From Acidobacteriota bacterium (lineage in GTDB: Bacteria > Acidobacteriota > Terriglobia > Bryobacterales > Bryobacteraceae), in contig JAPKZB010000073.1 of NCBI GenBank assembly GCA_026393985.1, positions 62,001-126,000 on the forward strand: 64,000 nt of DNA. Direction: 5' to 3'. Numbering within the stretch: position 1 is the first letter of the stretch; each line of letters starts with the position of its first letter. The notes beneath the pieces were generated by a model. That model was not told where the DNA came from. It did no database searches and saw nothing but the letters and a program-made list of their open reading frames with translations. Made by a program: the position numbers and the translations under genes. Positions 51,258 to 60,301 of this stretch are shown here, piece by piece.

Positions 51258-52528
51258 TCGTCCTCCTCTCGCTCGCCTGGAAATCGCTACGGAACCGTCT
51301 GCTGACGACGTCGCTCACCGTGCTCTCGATCGGCCTGAGCATGGCGCTGCTGCTGGGCGTTGAAAACGTCCGCGTCGGCGCCCGCGAAAGCTTCGCCAAC
51401 ACCATCTCGCAGACCGACCTGATTGTCGGCGCTCGTGGCGGCTCCCTGCAGCTGCTTCTCTACAGCGTCTTCCGCATCGGACAGGCTACAAACAACATCT
51501 CCTACGAGTCCTACCAGCACTGGAAGAACCATCCGGCCGTGGCCTGGACTATCCCCTACTCCCTCGGCGACTCCCACCGCGGCTTCCGCGTCGTCGGCAC
51601 CACCGAGGATTTTTATCAGCATCTGCGCTTCCGCCGTGACCGCCGCCTGGAGTTTGCCGCCGGCCGCTCGCCACAAGGCGTCTTTGACGTGGTTCTCGGC
51701 TCCGATGTTGCCGCCACGCTCAACTACAAACTCGGCGACAAGATCGTCATCTCGCACGGCGTCGCCGCCGGCCGGGGCATCGCCGATAACGACCACGCCG
51801 ATAAGCCGTTCACCGTCTCCGGCATCCTCAAAAAGACCGCCACCCCGGTGGATCGCTCCCTCTACATCCAGCTCGAAGGCATCAGCGCCGTCCATATCGA
51901 CTGGGCCGATGGCGCCCCGCCGATGCCCGGCGAAGAGGTCCCGGCCGCGAAGATCGCCAAAGAGAACATGAAAGTGGAGCAGATCACCTCCTTCCTGCTC
52001 CGCTGCAAGACCCGCATCGCCACGCTTCAACTCCAGCGCGAGATCAACACCTATAAAGAAGAGGCCATGCAGGCGATCATCCCCGGCGTCACGCTCCAGG
52101 AGCTTTGGCGCACGATTGGTTATGCTGAAGACGCGCTGCAGGTGGTCACCATCTTCGTCATCCTGGTGGGCCTGCTCGGCATGCTCGTCTCGCTGTACAC
52201 CTCGCTCAACGAACGGCGCCGCGAGATGGCCATCCTACGGGTGATTGGCGCCGGACCGGGCAAGATCATCGCTCTGCTGGTGCTCGAAAGCGGTCTGCTC
52301 GCCTTGGCTGGTTGCCTGGTCGGCGTCGTGATGATCTACGGCCTCAGTTTTGTCTTCCAGCCGATCGTCGAACAGCAGTTTGGACTCTACGTCCCGGTGC
52401 AGCCGCCCACCCCGGCCGGCTGGATCTATCTGGGCGCGGTGGTGTTCGCCGGCATCCTGATCGGCTTCGTTCCCGCCTGGAAGGCCTACCGAAACACCCT
52501 GGCCGATGGCCTCAGCATCCGGGTCTGA
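51254..52528 (+). CDS. FtsX/MacB-type ABC transporter permease
   Basis: 424 residues. An N-terminal membrane helix (LAWKSLRNRLLTTSLTVLSI) leads into a large periplasmic domain (DLIVGARGGSLQLLLYSVFR, FDVVLGSDVAATLNYKLGDK), and three C-terminal helices follow (VVTIFVILVGLLGMLVSLYT, IALLVLESGLLALAGCLVGV and PAGWIYLGAVVFAGILIGFV). RRREMAILRVIGA is the conserved FtsX-type loop. Likely partner of the preceding ATPase, moving metal or a metal-binding protein rather than lipoproteins, by context. Confidence 0.92.
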   Translation: MIVLLSLAWKSLRNRLLTTSLTVLSIGLSMALLLGVENVRVGARESFANTISQTDLIVGARGGSLQLLLYSVFRIGQATNNISYESYQHWKNHPAVAWTIPYSLGDSHRGFRVVGTTEDFYQHLRFRRDRRLEFAAGRSPQGVFDVVLGSDVAATLNYKLGDKIVISHGVAAGRGIADNDHADKPFTVSGILKKTATPVDRSLYIQLEGISAVHIDWADGAPPMPGEEVPAAKIAKENMKVEQITSFLLRCKTRIATLQLQREINTYKEEAMQAIIPGVTLQELWRTIGYAEDALQVVTIFVILVGLLGMLVSLYTSLNERRREMAILRVIGAGPGKIIALLVLESGLLALAGCLVGVVMIYGLSFVFQPIVEQQFGLYVPVQPPTPAGWIYLGAVVFAGILIGFVPAWKAYRNTLADGLSIRV

Positions 52529-52582
52529 CGTAGAATCGCCTTGCAAGGGAACTGAGAAGCCCTTATCATAGTCTAAGTCTCC

Positions 52583-52978
52583 ATGAGTAAAGGCTCTCAC
52601 CCTGGCAGTCTCGATCGATACGGAATGGCCCTCTCGCTCGGCTGCGCCATTCATTGCGCCTTATTGCCGGTAGCCCTTTCGGCGATGACCACCGTCGGGC
52701 TGGCTTGGGTCGCCTCGGAGGAGTTGGAGTGGACGATCCTGATCAGCACCTTCCTGATCGGCTCCACCCGCCTCGTGCAAAGCTATCTGCAGCACCGCCA
52801 TGCCGAGTGCCTGGCCCTGTTCGCGGCGGGCTTGGGGTCCTTCGTTTGCGCGAAAAGCGAGCTGTTCCGCTTCGCCCACAACGAAGCGGTTTTCATGACG
52901 CTCGGTGGACTCCTGATCGCGGCCGCTCACTTCCGGAACCTCCGACTCTCGAAGACCTGCTGCGTGCCTGTACTGTAA
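52583..52978 (+). CDS. MerC domain protein
   Basis: 131 residues with the MerC fold: four membrane helices with SLGCAIHCALLPVALSAMTT near the start (the Cys and His that bind metal) and a final LRLSKTCCVPVL. The first helix follows HPGSLDRYG. In mercury operons it moves Hg(II); outside them it is often linked to zinc or other metals. It follows the permease by 54 bases, ends in a Cys pair, and may complete the same metal operon. Confidence 0.78.
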   Translation: MSKGSHPGSLDRYGMALSLGCAIHCALLPVALSAMTTVGLAWVASEELEWTILISTFLIGSTRLVQSYLQHRHAECLALFAAGLGSFVCAKSELFRFAHNEAVFMTLGGLLIAAAHFRNLRLSKTCCVPVL

Positions 52979-53059
52979 GACAAAATCAACTGGTATTGTT
53001 TCATCGAGAATTTACGCGTCTCTCGTCACTCTGCAACGCGAGCCCGCGACAATCGACGC

Positions 53060-54193
53060 ATGCCAGCTTGCGGCCTTTACTTTCTCTGGCGCGACCCTCG
53101 CGTCGCCAGCCAGTTTCGCACCGGGGTGTCCCTCCATAGCCACACGATGCATTCTAAGGAGAATATGGCCTTTCTCCCCCGCTACGCCCATCGCATCCCC
53201 GGCGTCAGTCAGACCATCCGCAAACACGAAGCCACCTTTCGCTCCTACTACGGCAAGGAGCTTGACTACTCCCGCGCCTGGTGGACCCCGCCGCTGCCCG
53301 CTCCCGATGCGGAAGCCCTCGAACGCCGCCAGATCGAGAATCTGCTTCAACTGCCCGCTCTCGTCTCGCTGACCGATCACGACTGCATCACCGCCGGGCT
53401 CAACCTCCGCCTCACCAGCCCGCTCTCCGCCGCCCCTATCTCCACCGAGTGGACGGTGCCTCTCGAAGCCTCCTTTATCCACCTGGGCATCCACAACCTT
53501 CCCTCTACCGACGCCACGTCCTGGATGGAGCACTTCCGTGCCTGGACGGCCGCCCCAGACCCGGACCGCCTCGCCGAGATCCTCGCCGCCCTCCACGCCA
53601 TGCCCGGCGTCCTCATCGTCTTCAACCATCCGCTCTGGGACGAAGGCCTCGCCGGCCGCCAGATCCATCGCCAGATGGTCCACGGCTTCCTCGATCGCTT
53701 CGGCGCCTTTATCCACGCTCTCGAACTGAACGGGCTACGCCCCTGGAGCGAGAATCGCGAAGTCGCCGCCCTCGCCGCCGCTCGCGCTCTACCGGTTATC
53801 TCCGGCGGCGACCGCCACGGCCGCGAGCCCAACGCCAACGTCAACCTCACCCAGGCCGCCTCCTTCGCCGAGTTTGTGGCCGAAGTGCGGCAGGAGGGCC
53901 GCTCCCAGGTCCTCTTCCTGCCGCAGTACCATGGCAGCCTCAAGCTGCGGTGCCTTGAAACCATGTCCGATACGCTCCGTGACTACCCCGAGTACCCCGG
54001 CCGCGTGCAGTGGAGCGACCGCATCTACTTCCGGCAGGACGATGGCCGGGTGGCGACCCTCTCCACCTTGTGGCAGGGCGCCGGCCCAGGCATCGTACGA
54101 AACTTTGTCGCTCTGCTCCGCGTCCTGGAGTCAAGGCGCGTTCGCGCCACCCTCCGTCAGGCGCTCGCCGGCCGGAGGGAATACGCTCTGTAG
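53060..54193 (+). CDS. PHP-like metal-dependent hydrolase protein
   Basis: 377 residues. HSHTMHSKENMAFLPRYA (near residue 26) and LVSLTDHDCITAG (near 115) are the first two PHP motifs (HxH and xDH). Later FNHPLWDEG and SGGDRHGREPNANVN may supply the rest of the metal centre, and the C-terminal 60 residues are unassigned. The family hydrolyses phosphoesters; this variant lacks a polymerase context. The downstream gene is a glycosyltransferase 12 bases away. Confidence 0.65.
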   Translation: MPACGLYFLWRDPRVASQFRTGVSLHSHTMHSKENMAFLPRYAHRIPGVSQTIRKHEATFRSYYGKELDYSRAWWTPPLPAPDAEALERRQIENLLQLPALVSLTDHDCITAGLNLRLTSPLSAAPISTEWTVPLEASFIHLGIHNLPSTDATSWMEHFRAWTAAPDPDRLAEILAALHAMPGVLIVFNHPLWDEGLAGRQIHRQMVHGFLDRFGAFIHALELNGLRPWSENREVAALAAARALPVISGGDRHGREPNANVNLTQAASFAEFVAEVRQEGRSQVLFLPQYHGSLKLRCLETMSDTLRDYPEYPGRVQWSDRIYFRQDDGRVATLSTLWQGAGPGIVRNFVALLRVLESRRVRATLRQALAGRREYAL

Positions 54194-54205
54194 GCCGGGA
54201 GACCC

Positions 54206-55396
54206 ATGCGCATCGCCTTCTTCACCGATTCCTTTCACGAAGTCAACGGAGTCGCTCACACCAGCCGCATGCTGGCCGCCATGGCCGAGCGCCTCGGCGT
54301 TCCGTTTCTCGTCGTTTGCGCGGGCGAGGCGGACCCCGCCTCCGGCCGGCTGCAAATCCCCCGCGGCCGCGCCGCCTTTGCCGTCGAACGGGACCTGTTT
54401 TATGATCCGCTCTATTACCGCAACCGCGCCGCCGTCGAAGCCCGCGTTCGCGACTTCGCCCCGGACGTGATTCATATCACCGGGCCGAGCGACGTTGGCA
54501 CCATCGGCGTCGTACTGGCCAAGAAACTCCAGCTCCCGCTGGTTGCCAGCTGGCATACCAACCTGCACGAATACGCCGGGGAGCGGTTGCCGGCCTGGGT
54601 GCCGGGTGGCCTGCGCCGGGCCGCGGTGAGCGCTTCGTTTTTCGCCCTCAGCCGCTTCTATCAGCTCGCCGATGTGGTGCTCGCGCCCAATGCCGAACTA
54701 CTCGCAATCGTTGAACAGGCCTCCCGCCGCGCGGGCTTTCTGATGCGGCGGGGTGTCGATGCCGCCCTGTTCGACCCCGCTCGGCGAAGCGTCGGCCGCC
54801 GCCCGCTCCGCATCGGCACCGTCGGCCGCCTCTCGGTGGAGAAGAACATCCACTTTCTCACCACGCTCGAGCGGTATCTGGTGACGCAGGGCCTCGAGGA
54901 GTTCCGCATTGTCGTCATCGGCGATGGCGCCGAGCGCGCCAAACTCGAACAGGACCTCCAGCACGGCGAGTTCACCGGCGTCCTCCGCGGCGAAGCGCTC
55001 GCCCGGGCCTACGCTGATCTTGACCTTTTTGTCTTCCCGTCTCGCACCGATACCTTCGGCAACGTGGTCCTCGAAGCGCTCGCCTCGGGCGTGCCAGCCA
55101 TCGTCACCGCCGCCGGCGGGCCGAAGTTTATTGTCGAGAGCGGCGAGAGCGGCTACGTGGCCGCCGACGATAATACCTTTCTCCGCTTGACCCACCGGCT
55201 GGCGACCGATGCCTGTCTGCGTCAGCGCATGGCCGCGCAGGCCCGCAAACAAGCCCTCGGCACGACATGGGAGAAGGTCTTTGCCGAGATCGAACTAGCC
55301 TACCGGGCGGCGATTCTCCGCAACTCTCTGCCGCCCCACTCCCGCCCGGCCTACTCCTCGGCCGGCAGCACGGCCACAAACTCCCCGAGCACCTGA
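54206..55396 (+). CDS. glycosyltransferase family 4
   Basis: 396 residues in the GT-B fold. Donor-site segments: RIGTVGRLSVEKNIHFLTTL, VVIGDGAERAKLEQDLQ and the EX7E-like ADLDLFVFPSRTDTFGNVVL then EALASGVPAIVTAAGG. The N-terminus MRIAFFTDSFHEVNGVAHTS is typical of mannosyl/sulfoquinovosyl-type enzymes in GT4. The acceptor is unknown. Follows the PHP-like gene; the last 46 bases overlap the S24 gene on the other strand. Confidence 0.9.
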   Translation: MRIAFFTDSFHEVNGVAHTSRMLAAMAERLGVPFLVVCAGEADPASGRLQIPRGRAAFAVERDLFYDPLYYRNRAAVEARVRDFAPDVIHITGPSDVGTIGVVLAKKLQLPLVASWHTNLHEYAGERLPAWVPGGLRRAAVSASFFALSRFYQLADVVLAPNAELLAIVEQASRRAGFLMRRGVDAALFDPARRSVGRRPLRIGTVGRLSVEKNIHFLTTLERYLVTQGLEEFRIVVIGDGAERAKLEQDLQHGEFTGVLRGEALARAYADLDLFVFPSRTDTFGNVVLEALASGVPAIVTAAGGPKFIVESGESGYVAADDNTFLRLTHRLATDACLRQRMAAQARKQALGTTWEKVFAEIELAYRAAILRNSLPPHSRPAYSSAGSTATNSPST

Positions 55397-56145
55397 AACT
55401 CGTCCGGCCGCAGCTCCCAGGGGGAAAACTCCGGGTTCAGCGGGATCAACCGGATGAGCTCGTGTTCCCAGCCATCCTCGCCGGTCTGCCGCTTCTTGCT
55501 GGCATACTCCTTCACGGTCAGCTCCGTTGACGGCTCCCCGTCATAGACCCGTTGAATCAGCAGCCGTCGCCCCTGCCGGCTGCCGCCCACGTGCCGCCGG
55601 AAGATGCACCGGCTGCCGTCCGGAATCAGCGGCTCCATGGACCGGCCGTTCACGGTGACGATAAACATATCGCTCGTGATCCGTACCTCTTCCGGGACCT
55701 CCACCCAGCCATCCGGCTCGGGCAACTGCGCCGCGCTCAAACCGCCCGCCGCCGCCCAGGCGCGGTAGGCCGGCAGATGCGTCCGGTACTCGAGCACCGC
55801 CGGTTCGACCGCCTCGCGGTACAGACGCCGAAGCCGGGCAGGGAAGTCGGCCACCTGCATCCCCTCCCGGTCGCTGATCCGCACCGTGTGCGCCAGACAA
55901 TCTTCAAGAAACTCCAGCAGCCGTCCACCGCCCCACTCCCGGCCTTTGGCTTCGAGGTCCTGTTCGAGCAGCGACAGGATCTCAGCCTCCTCGCCGGCAA
56001 AACTATCCCAATCGCGCCGCAGACGCAGGTGCAGTTCGTCGGCTTCGACGTCGAGCAACAACACCCCGGCCACCTCTTTCGGACGCCCAGGCAGAGCTAC
56101 TTCGAGGTACGCACACTCAGCCGACTTGGCAACAAGCACCCCCAT
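55351..56145 (-). CDS. S24/LexA-like peptidase domain protein without DNA-binding domain
   Basis: 264 residues. The C-terminal LexA/UmuD-like domain carries the Ser in IVTVNGRSMEPLIPDGSRCI (about residue 170) and the Lys in STELTVKEYASKK (about 211). The N-terminal 140 residues (VAGVLLLDVEADELHLRLRR, EWGGGRLLEFLEDCLAHTVR) show no helix-turn-helix. Function not clear; it could be a self-cleaving regulator of another kind. It follows the VWA gene by 25 bases in an operon with M48, and overlaps the GT4 gene end. Confidence 0.75.
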   Translation of the reverse strand: MGVLVAKSAECAYLEVALPGRPKEVAGVLLLDVEADELHLRLRRDWDSFAGEEAEILSLLEQDLEAKGREWGGGRLLEFLEDCLAHTVRISDREGMQVADFPARLRRLYREAVEPAVLEYRTHLPAYRAWAAAGGLSAAQLPEPDGWVEVPEEVRITSDMFIVTVNGRSMEPLIPDGSRCIFRRHVGGSRQGRRLLIQRVYDGEPSTELTVKEYASKKRQTGEDGWEHELIRLIPLNPEFSPWELRPDEFQVLGEFVAVLPAEE

Positions 56146-56170
56146 AAAGCGGCTTATCGCCTGATTCTAC

Positions 56171-57169
56171 CTATTTCTTGCCATTTACATCAGGCCCGTA
56201 GGGATAATAACCGCGTCGCGCTCGCACCTTCACGTTGGGCAGCGAAACCTCAACGCGCAGGTTCCGGAACACGCGGCCAGCGTCCTGCGCCTGGGGCGTG
56301 AAGCGCAGGAGGTACTGCGTGGTCACCTCGCCGGTCGTGTTCGCCACCGCGCGGTACATGCCCTTGGCAATCTCGGATGCGTAGCCGCCGGTACCGACCT
56401 TCAGGGCATAGTTGCCTTCGTCTGACGGCGTCGACAGATAGCCGGAGACGTCCTTATACAACCCCTGCAGCGGGTACTCGACGCGTCCGCCCGTCTCCTC
56501 GGCCAACTGCGTCATCACCTTTTCGCCCTCGTTGTTGAAGCCGAATGCCACGGTGGAAACGCCGTAAATCGTCACCAGATTGCGCTGCGCAATCTCGAGC
56601 ACCTCGTTCAAAGTCTTCTTGCTCGCGTTGTCGTGGCCGTCGCCGATGACGATAATGACGCGCCGCGGTTCGAGCGGCTCGCCCTTAACGAGGCTCCGCG
56701 ACGTGCAGGCCATGTAGATCGCGTCATAGAGCGCCGCGCCCCCACCAGGCTTCAACTTCCGAAGCCTCTCGACAATCTTCTGCGAGTCGCTCGTGGTGTT
56801 CACCGCCAACTCCGCTTCGTTGGCGTACGTGATCAGATAACCGCTGTAGCGCGGGTCATCCGGCAGCAGCGCCAGGGCCAGCTCAATGGCCGAATCCTGA
56901 TAGTTCTTCCAGTGCAGCCGGCTCGTGTTCGACAGATCGAGCAGAAAACCCACCACCACCGGCTGGCTCCGCTCCCGGCTGAAGTAGGTGATCTTCTGTT
57001 CCTTGCCCTCGTCAAAGATCTTGAAATCTTTCTCTTCCAGGTTAGAGACAAACTTTCCGTTCGGGTCGGTCACCGTCACCGGCACAATCACTTCCGTCGT
57101 CGAAACCGACAGCGTCGGTTCCTGCGCGAAAGCAGACACGGCGATCAGGCTCAACAGAATGAAGCGCAT
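56171..57169 (-). CDS. VWA domain-containing exported protein
   Basis: 332 residues, signal peptide (RFILLSLIAVSAFAQ), then a VWFA-related domain: VIVPVTVTDPNGKFVSNLEE, a MIDAS-like DLSNTSRLHWKN in FLLDLSNTSRL, and VIIVIGDGHDNASKKTLNEV. It is an intact paralogue of the gene interrupted at 44.7 kb: KTLNEVLEIAQRNLVTIYGV here aligns with HHLLEAIEAAQRTGTTIFCL there, so the repeat inserted in the helix after the third strand. The MIDAS lacks one Ser/Asp, so metal binding is doubtful. Confidence 0.87.
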   Translation of the reverse strand: MRFILLSLIAVSAFAQEPTLSVSTTEVIVPVTVTDPNGKFVSNLEEKDFKIFDEGKEQKITYFSRERSQPVVVGFLLDLSNTSRLHWKNYQDSAIELALALLPDDPRYSGYLITYANEAELAVNTTSDSQKIVERLRKLKPGGGAALYDAIYMACTSRSLVKGEPLEPRRVIIVIGDGHDNASKKTLNEVLEIAQRNLVTIYGVSTVAFGFNNEGEKVMTQLAEETGGRVEYPLQGLYKDVSGYLSTPSDEGNYALKVGTGGYASEIAKGMYRAVANTTGEVTTQYLLRFTPQAQDAGRVFRNLRVEVSLPNVKVRARRGYYPYGPDVNGKK

Positions 57170-57185
57170 GAGTTCAATGATATCG

Positions 57186-58262
57186 CTAGTTGCCCGCCGT
57201 GGGACGTCGTTTCAGCTTCGGACGTTCATCCTCGTCGGTCTTGGGAGTCTTGCCGTCCTCGTCCGGATCCACCGGGCCCGTGGTCGATCCCGGCGCCCGC
57301 CGCAGCCGCGGCCGGTTCTGGTCCTCGGCATCTTCCTTCCGGCGGTTGCTCATCGCCAGTAACCGGTTCTTTACATCGTTGAACTCCGAGGTCGTCACCA
57401 CGTACTCGGGCTTGGCCTCGAGCAGCTCCTGGATGTTCTTCTGCGAATCCTGAATCCGGTCGTCGGTGGGCGGATGCGAAGAGAAGATCTTCGCCATCGT
57501 ACCGGGGCGCTTCTTTTCAAGCGACTGCAGCTTTTCAAAAAAATCTACGAACGACGTGGGGTCGTAGCCGGCCTTGTAAAGATACTGCAAACCCAGCAGG
57601 TCGGCCTCGCGCTCGAAGCTGCGGGAGAACTGCATGAAGCCCATCGGAATCGCAATGCTCGCCGCCTGCCGAATGCCATAGCCGGCCCAGCCGCCCATGA
57701 ATATCAGCGGAATCGTCGCCAGGTTGGCAATCTGGCCGCGAGTGGCCTGCCGGGTACCGTGCCGGGCGGCAATGTGCGCAATCTCGTGCGCCATCACCCC
57801 GGCCAGCTCCGATTCGCTCTCGGCCTTCAAAATCAGCCCGGAATTCACAAAAAAGAAACCGCCCGGGAGCGCAAACGCGTTCACCTCTTCCGAGTCGATC
57901 ACTTTAATCGTCACCGGCACCTTCGTGTCCGAGTTCCGCACCAGATTCTGGCCGACGCGGTTGACGTACTCGCTGATCACGGGGTCGCTAATAACCTTAG
58001 CCTGCCGCTCTATCTCCTGCGCGTAGCTCTTGCCCATGGCGATCTCTTTCTCAATCGAGTAAAAGTTGACGCCCTTGCCGGCATCGCGCTCGCCAATCGC
58101 TTCCACGTCCTTTTTGCTGCCCTTCTTGATCTTGGCGTCGTTTTTTCCCTGGCCCACTTCGGGCGCGGTCTTCGGCGTGGTCTGCGGCGCGGGGGCCTGC
58201 CCCCAGGCCACTCCCAGAACCATCACGGCAACGGTCAGCGAATACAATCCAATACGTGTCAT
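57186..58262 (-). CDS. M48 family metalloprotease (BepA/YfgC-like)
   Basis: 358 residues from the ATG at 58262 with GGAGGG about six bases upstream, which fixes the start inside a longer frame. Signal peptide (TRIGLYSLTVAVMVLGVAWG). The zinc site is HEIAHIAARHGTRQ, with a third ligand Glu in SRSFEREADLLGLQYLYKAG. After the peptidase domain, a helical segment with HPPTDDRI and a basic C-terminal tail (RPRLRRAPGS, ERPKLKRRPT). A periplasmic protease for outer-membrane or envelope quality control. Operon: M48, VWA, S24. Confidence 0.93.
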   Translation of the reverse strand: MTRIGLYSLTVAVMVLGVAWGQAPAPQTTPKTAPEVGQGKNDAKIKKGSKKDVEAIGERDAGKGVNFYSIEKEIAMGKSYAQEIERQAKVISDPVISEYVNRVGQNLVRNSDTKVPVTIKVIDSEEVNAFALPGGFFFVNSGLILKAESESELAGVMAHEIAHIAARHGTRQATRGQIANLATIPLIFMGGWAGYGIRQAASIAIPMGFMQFSRSFEREADLLGLQYLYKAGYDPTSFVDFFEKLQSLEKKRPGTMAKIFSSHPPTDDRIQDSQKNIQELLEAKPEYVVTTSEFNDVKNRLLAMSNRRKEDAEDQNRPRLRRAPGSTTGPVDPDEDGKTPKTDEDERPKLKRRPTAGN

Positions 58263-58311
58263 CGCGGCCCTCCAGCAACTGCCATCAGTATACCCTTGCT
58301 GACGCATACTA

Positions 58312-59436
58312 ATGGGCATGGGTTTCGAAATCTGGAAGCAGTACCGGGACGAATTCCCGGTAGCCCAAAATCTGGTCTACCTCAACCACGCCGCCGTCAG
58401 CCCCCTCTGCCGCCGCGCCGCCGACGCCATGCGCTCACTCGCCACCGACGCCGAACAGTGGGGCTCCTACCACTACCCCCAGTGGATGGCCTGCTACGAT
58501 GGCCTCCGCACCGCCGCCGCCCGCATGATCCACGCCGAGGCCGGCGAAATCGCCATCGTCAAAAACACCTCGGAAGGCATCGCCACCATCGCCCTCGGCC
58601 TCGACTGGCGCCCCGGCGACAAACTCGTCGCCTTCCACGGCGAGTTCCCCGCTAATCAATACCCATGGCAAAAACTAGCCTCCCGCGGCGTCACCATCGA
58701 ATGGCTCCCCCCCGACGCCCCCCTCGACCAGATCGACGCCGCCGCCACTGGCGCCCGGCTCCTCGCCATCAGCTTCGTCCAGTTCCTCTCCGGCTACCGG
58801 GCAGATCTCGCCGCCATCGGCGAGATCTGCCACCGCCGCCAGGTCTTCTTCTTCGTCGACGCCATCCAGGGCCTCGGCGCATTCCCCCTCGACGTCCGCG
58901 CCATGCGCATCCACGCCCTCGCCGCCGACGGCCACAAATGGCTCACCGGTCCCGAAGGCTGCGGCATTCTCTACATCCAGCAGGACCGCCAGGACCAAAT
59001 CGAACCCGTCGAATTCGGCTGGACCAACGTCGCCTTCCACGCCGATTACGGCCGCCGCGACCTCACCCTCCGCTCCGACGCCGGCCGCTACGAACCCGGC
59101 ACCCTCAACACCATCGGCTGCTACGGCCTCCGCGCCGCCTTCCAATTCTTAAACGAAGTCGGCATCCCCCGCATCGCCGAAGCCGTCACCGCCCGTACCG
59201 ACGAAGTCGCCGCCGGAGCCCTCGCCAAAGGCTACGAACTCATGGGCCCCGCCCGCACCCCGGCCACGCGAGCCGGCATCGTCTGCCTCCGCCACCCCAA
59301 AGAAGACCCCCGCCTCACCCACTCTCGCCTCCGCGACGCCGGCTTCCTCACCGCACCCCGCGCCGGCTGGCTCCGCGTCTCCCCCCACTTCTACCTCTCG
59401 CCCGAAGATATCGCCCGCTTCCTCGCTCACCTCTGA
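58312..59436 (+). CDS. class V-fold aminotransferase (PLP-dependent)
   Basis: 374 residues. The PLP Lys is in LAADGHKWLTGPEGCGILYI, with family segments YLNHAAVSPLCRRAADAMRS, IVKNTSEGIATIALGLDWRP and FFFVDAIQGLGAFPLDVRAM. Close to cysteine desulfurase and isopenicillin-epimerase-like enzymes; the lack of an obvious cysteine-loop makes a desulfurase less likely. It diverges from M48 and ends overlapping the EamA gene by ten bases. The coding strand is very C-rich. Confidence 0.88.
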   Translation: MGMGFEIWKQYRDEFPVAQNLVYLNHAAVSPLCRRAADAMRSLATDAEQWGSYHYPQWMACYDGLRTAAARMIHAEAGEIAIVKNTSEGIATIALGLDWRPGDKLVAFHGEFPANQYPWQKLASRGVTIEWLPPDAPLDQIDAAATGARLLAISFVQFLSGYRADLAAIGEICHRRQVFFFVDAIQGLGAFPLDVRAMRIHALAADGHKWLTGPEGCGILYIQQDRQDQIEPVEFGWTNVAFHADYGRRDLTLRSDAGRYEPGTLNTIGCYGLRAAFQFLNEVGIPRIAEAVTARTDEVAAGALAKGYELMGPARTPATRAGIVCLRHPKEDPRLTHSRLRDAGFLTAPRAGWLRVSPHFYLSPEDIARFLAHL

Positions 59437-60269
59437 TCCCGCTGCACCCACGCGCTCAACAGCGTCGCCGCCAAAATGATCCCACCCCCCGCCACGGCAT
59501 ACCCGCTCGGCGCCTCCCCGTGCAGCAGCCACGTCCACACCGGGTTCAACGCCGGCTCCACCAGCAGCAGCGCCGAAGCCGCAAACGCCGGCACCTGCCG
59601 CAACCCCCGCGTCAGGCACCAGTAGGCCAACCCGATCTGCACCACCCCCAGATACCCCAGCGCCACCCAATCCACCGGCCCCGGAGTCTCCAGCGGCCAG
59701 GCCATCGGCAGCGCCGCTACAAACGCCAACAGATTCCCCACCGCCACCGGCGCCAGCGACGACCCACCCCCCTCCCGCGCCGCCACCCGCAGGCACGCCA
59801 CCGTCACCCCCCACCCCAAGCCCGACAGCGCCCCGTACCAGTTCCCCCGCACCGGGTCCGGCGCCGTCGCCGTCGCCCCCGCCGGGTCCAGATAGAACAG
59901 CAGCATCCCCACCGCCACCCCCACCCCCAGCCACAGATCCGTCCGCCGCAGCCGTTCCCGTAAAAACACCGGACCAATCACCAGCAAATACAACGGCCCC
60001 GTCGCCTGCAGATAGATCGCATTCGCCCCCGTCGTCAACTTCGTCGCCACCGCGAAGCTGACCAGCGTCACCGCATACGCCACCCCCGCCATCCCCACCC
60101 GCCAACTCCATCCCCGCCGGCTCTCCGGCAGCAGCACCAGCAGCACCACCCCGGCCAGCAGCGAACGGAAACTCGCCACCTGCCAGCTCGACAGCGTCGT
60201 CGCCTTAATCGCCGCCCCGCCCGTTGAAAACAGCAGCGCCGCGGCCAGTAAATACAATCGTGCAGACAT
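59427..60269 (-). CDS. EamA/DMT family transporter
   Basis: 280 residues from the ATG at 60269 with AAGGGA three bases upstream; the longer GTG start at 60290 adds seven residues. Ten membrane segments in two EamA repeats, with ATGPLYLLVIGPVFLRERLR ending the first and SALLLVEPALNPVWTWLLHG in the second. Exports amino acids or metabolites by family. Starts 33 bases from the plus-strand kinase gene. Confidence 0.88.
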   Translation of the reverse strand: MSARLYLLAAALLFSTGGAAIKATTLSSWQVASFRSLLAGVVLLVLLPESRRGWSWRVGMAGVAYAVTLVSFAVATKLTTGANAIYLQATGPLYLLVIGPVFLRERLRRTDLWLGVGVAVGMLLFYLDPAGATATAPDPVRGNWYGALSGLGWGVTVACLRVAAREGGGSSLAPVAVGNLLAFVAALPMAWPLETPGPVDWVALGYLGVVQIGLAYWCLTRGLRQVPAFAASALLLVEPALNPVWTWLLHGEAPSGYAVAGGGIILAATLLSAWVQRDQR

Positions 60270-60301
60270 CGATCCCTTAGGATATGACACGATAGCTTTC
60301 G

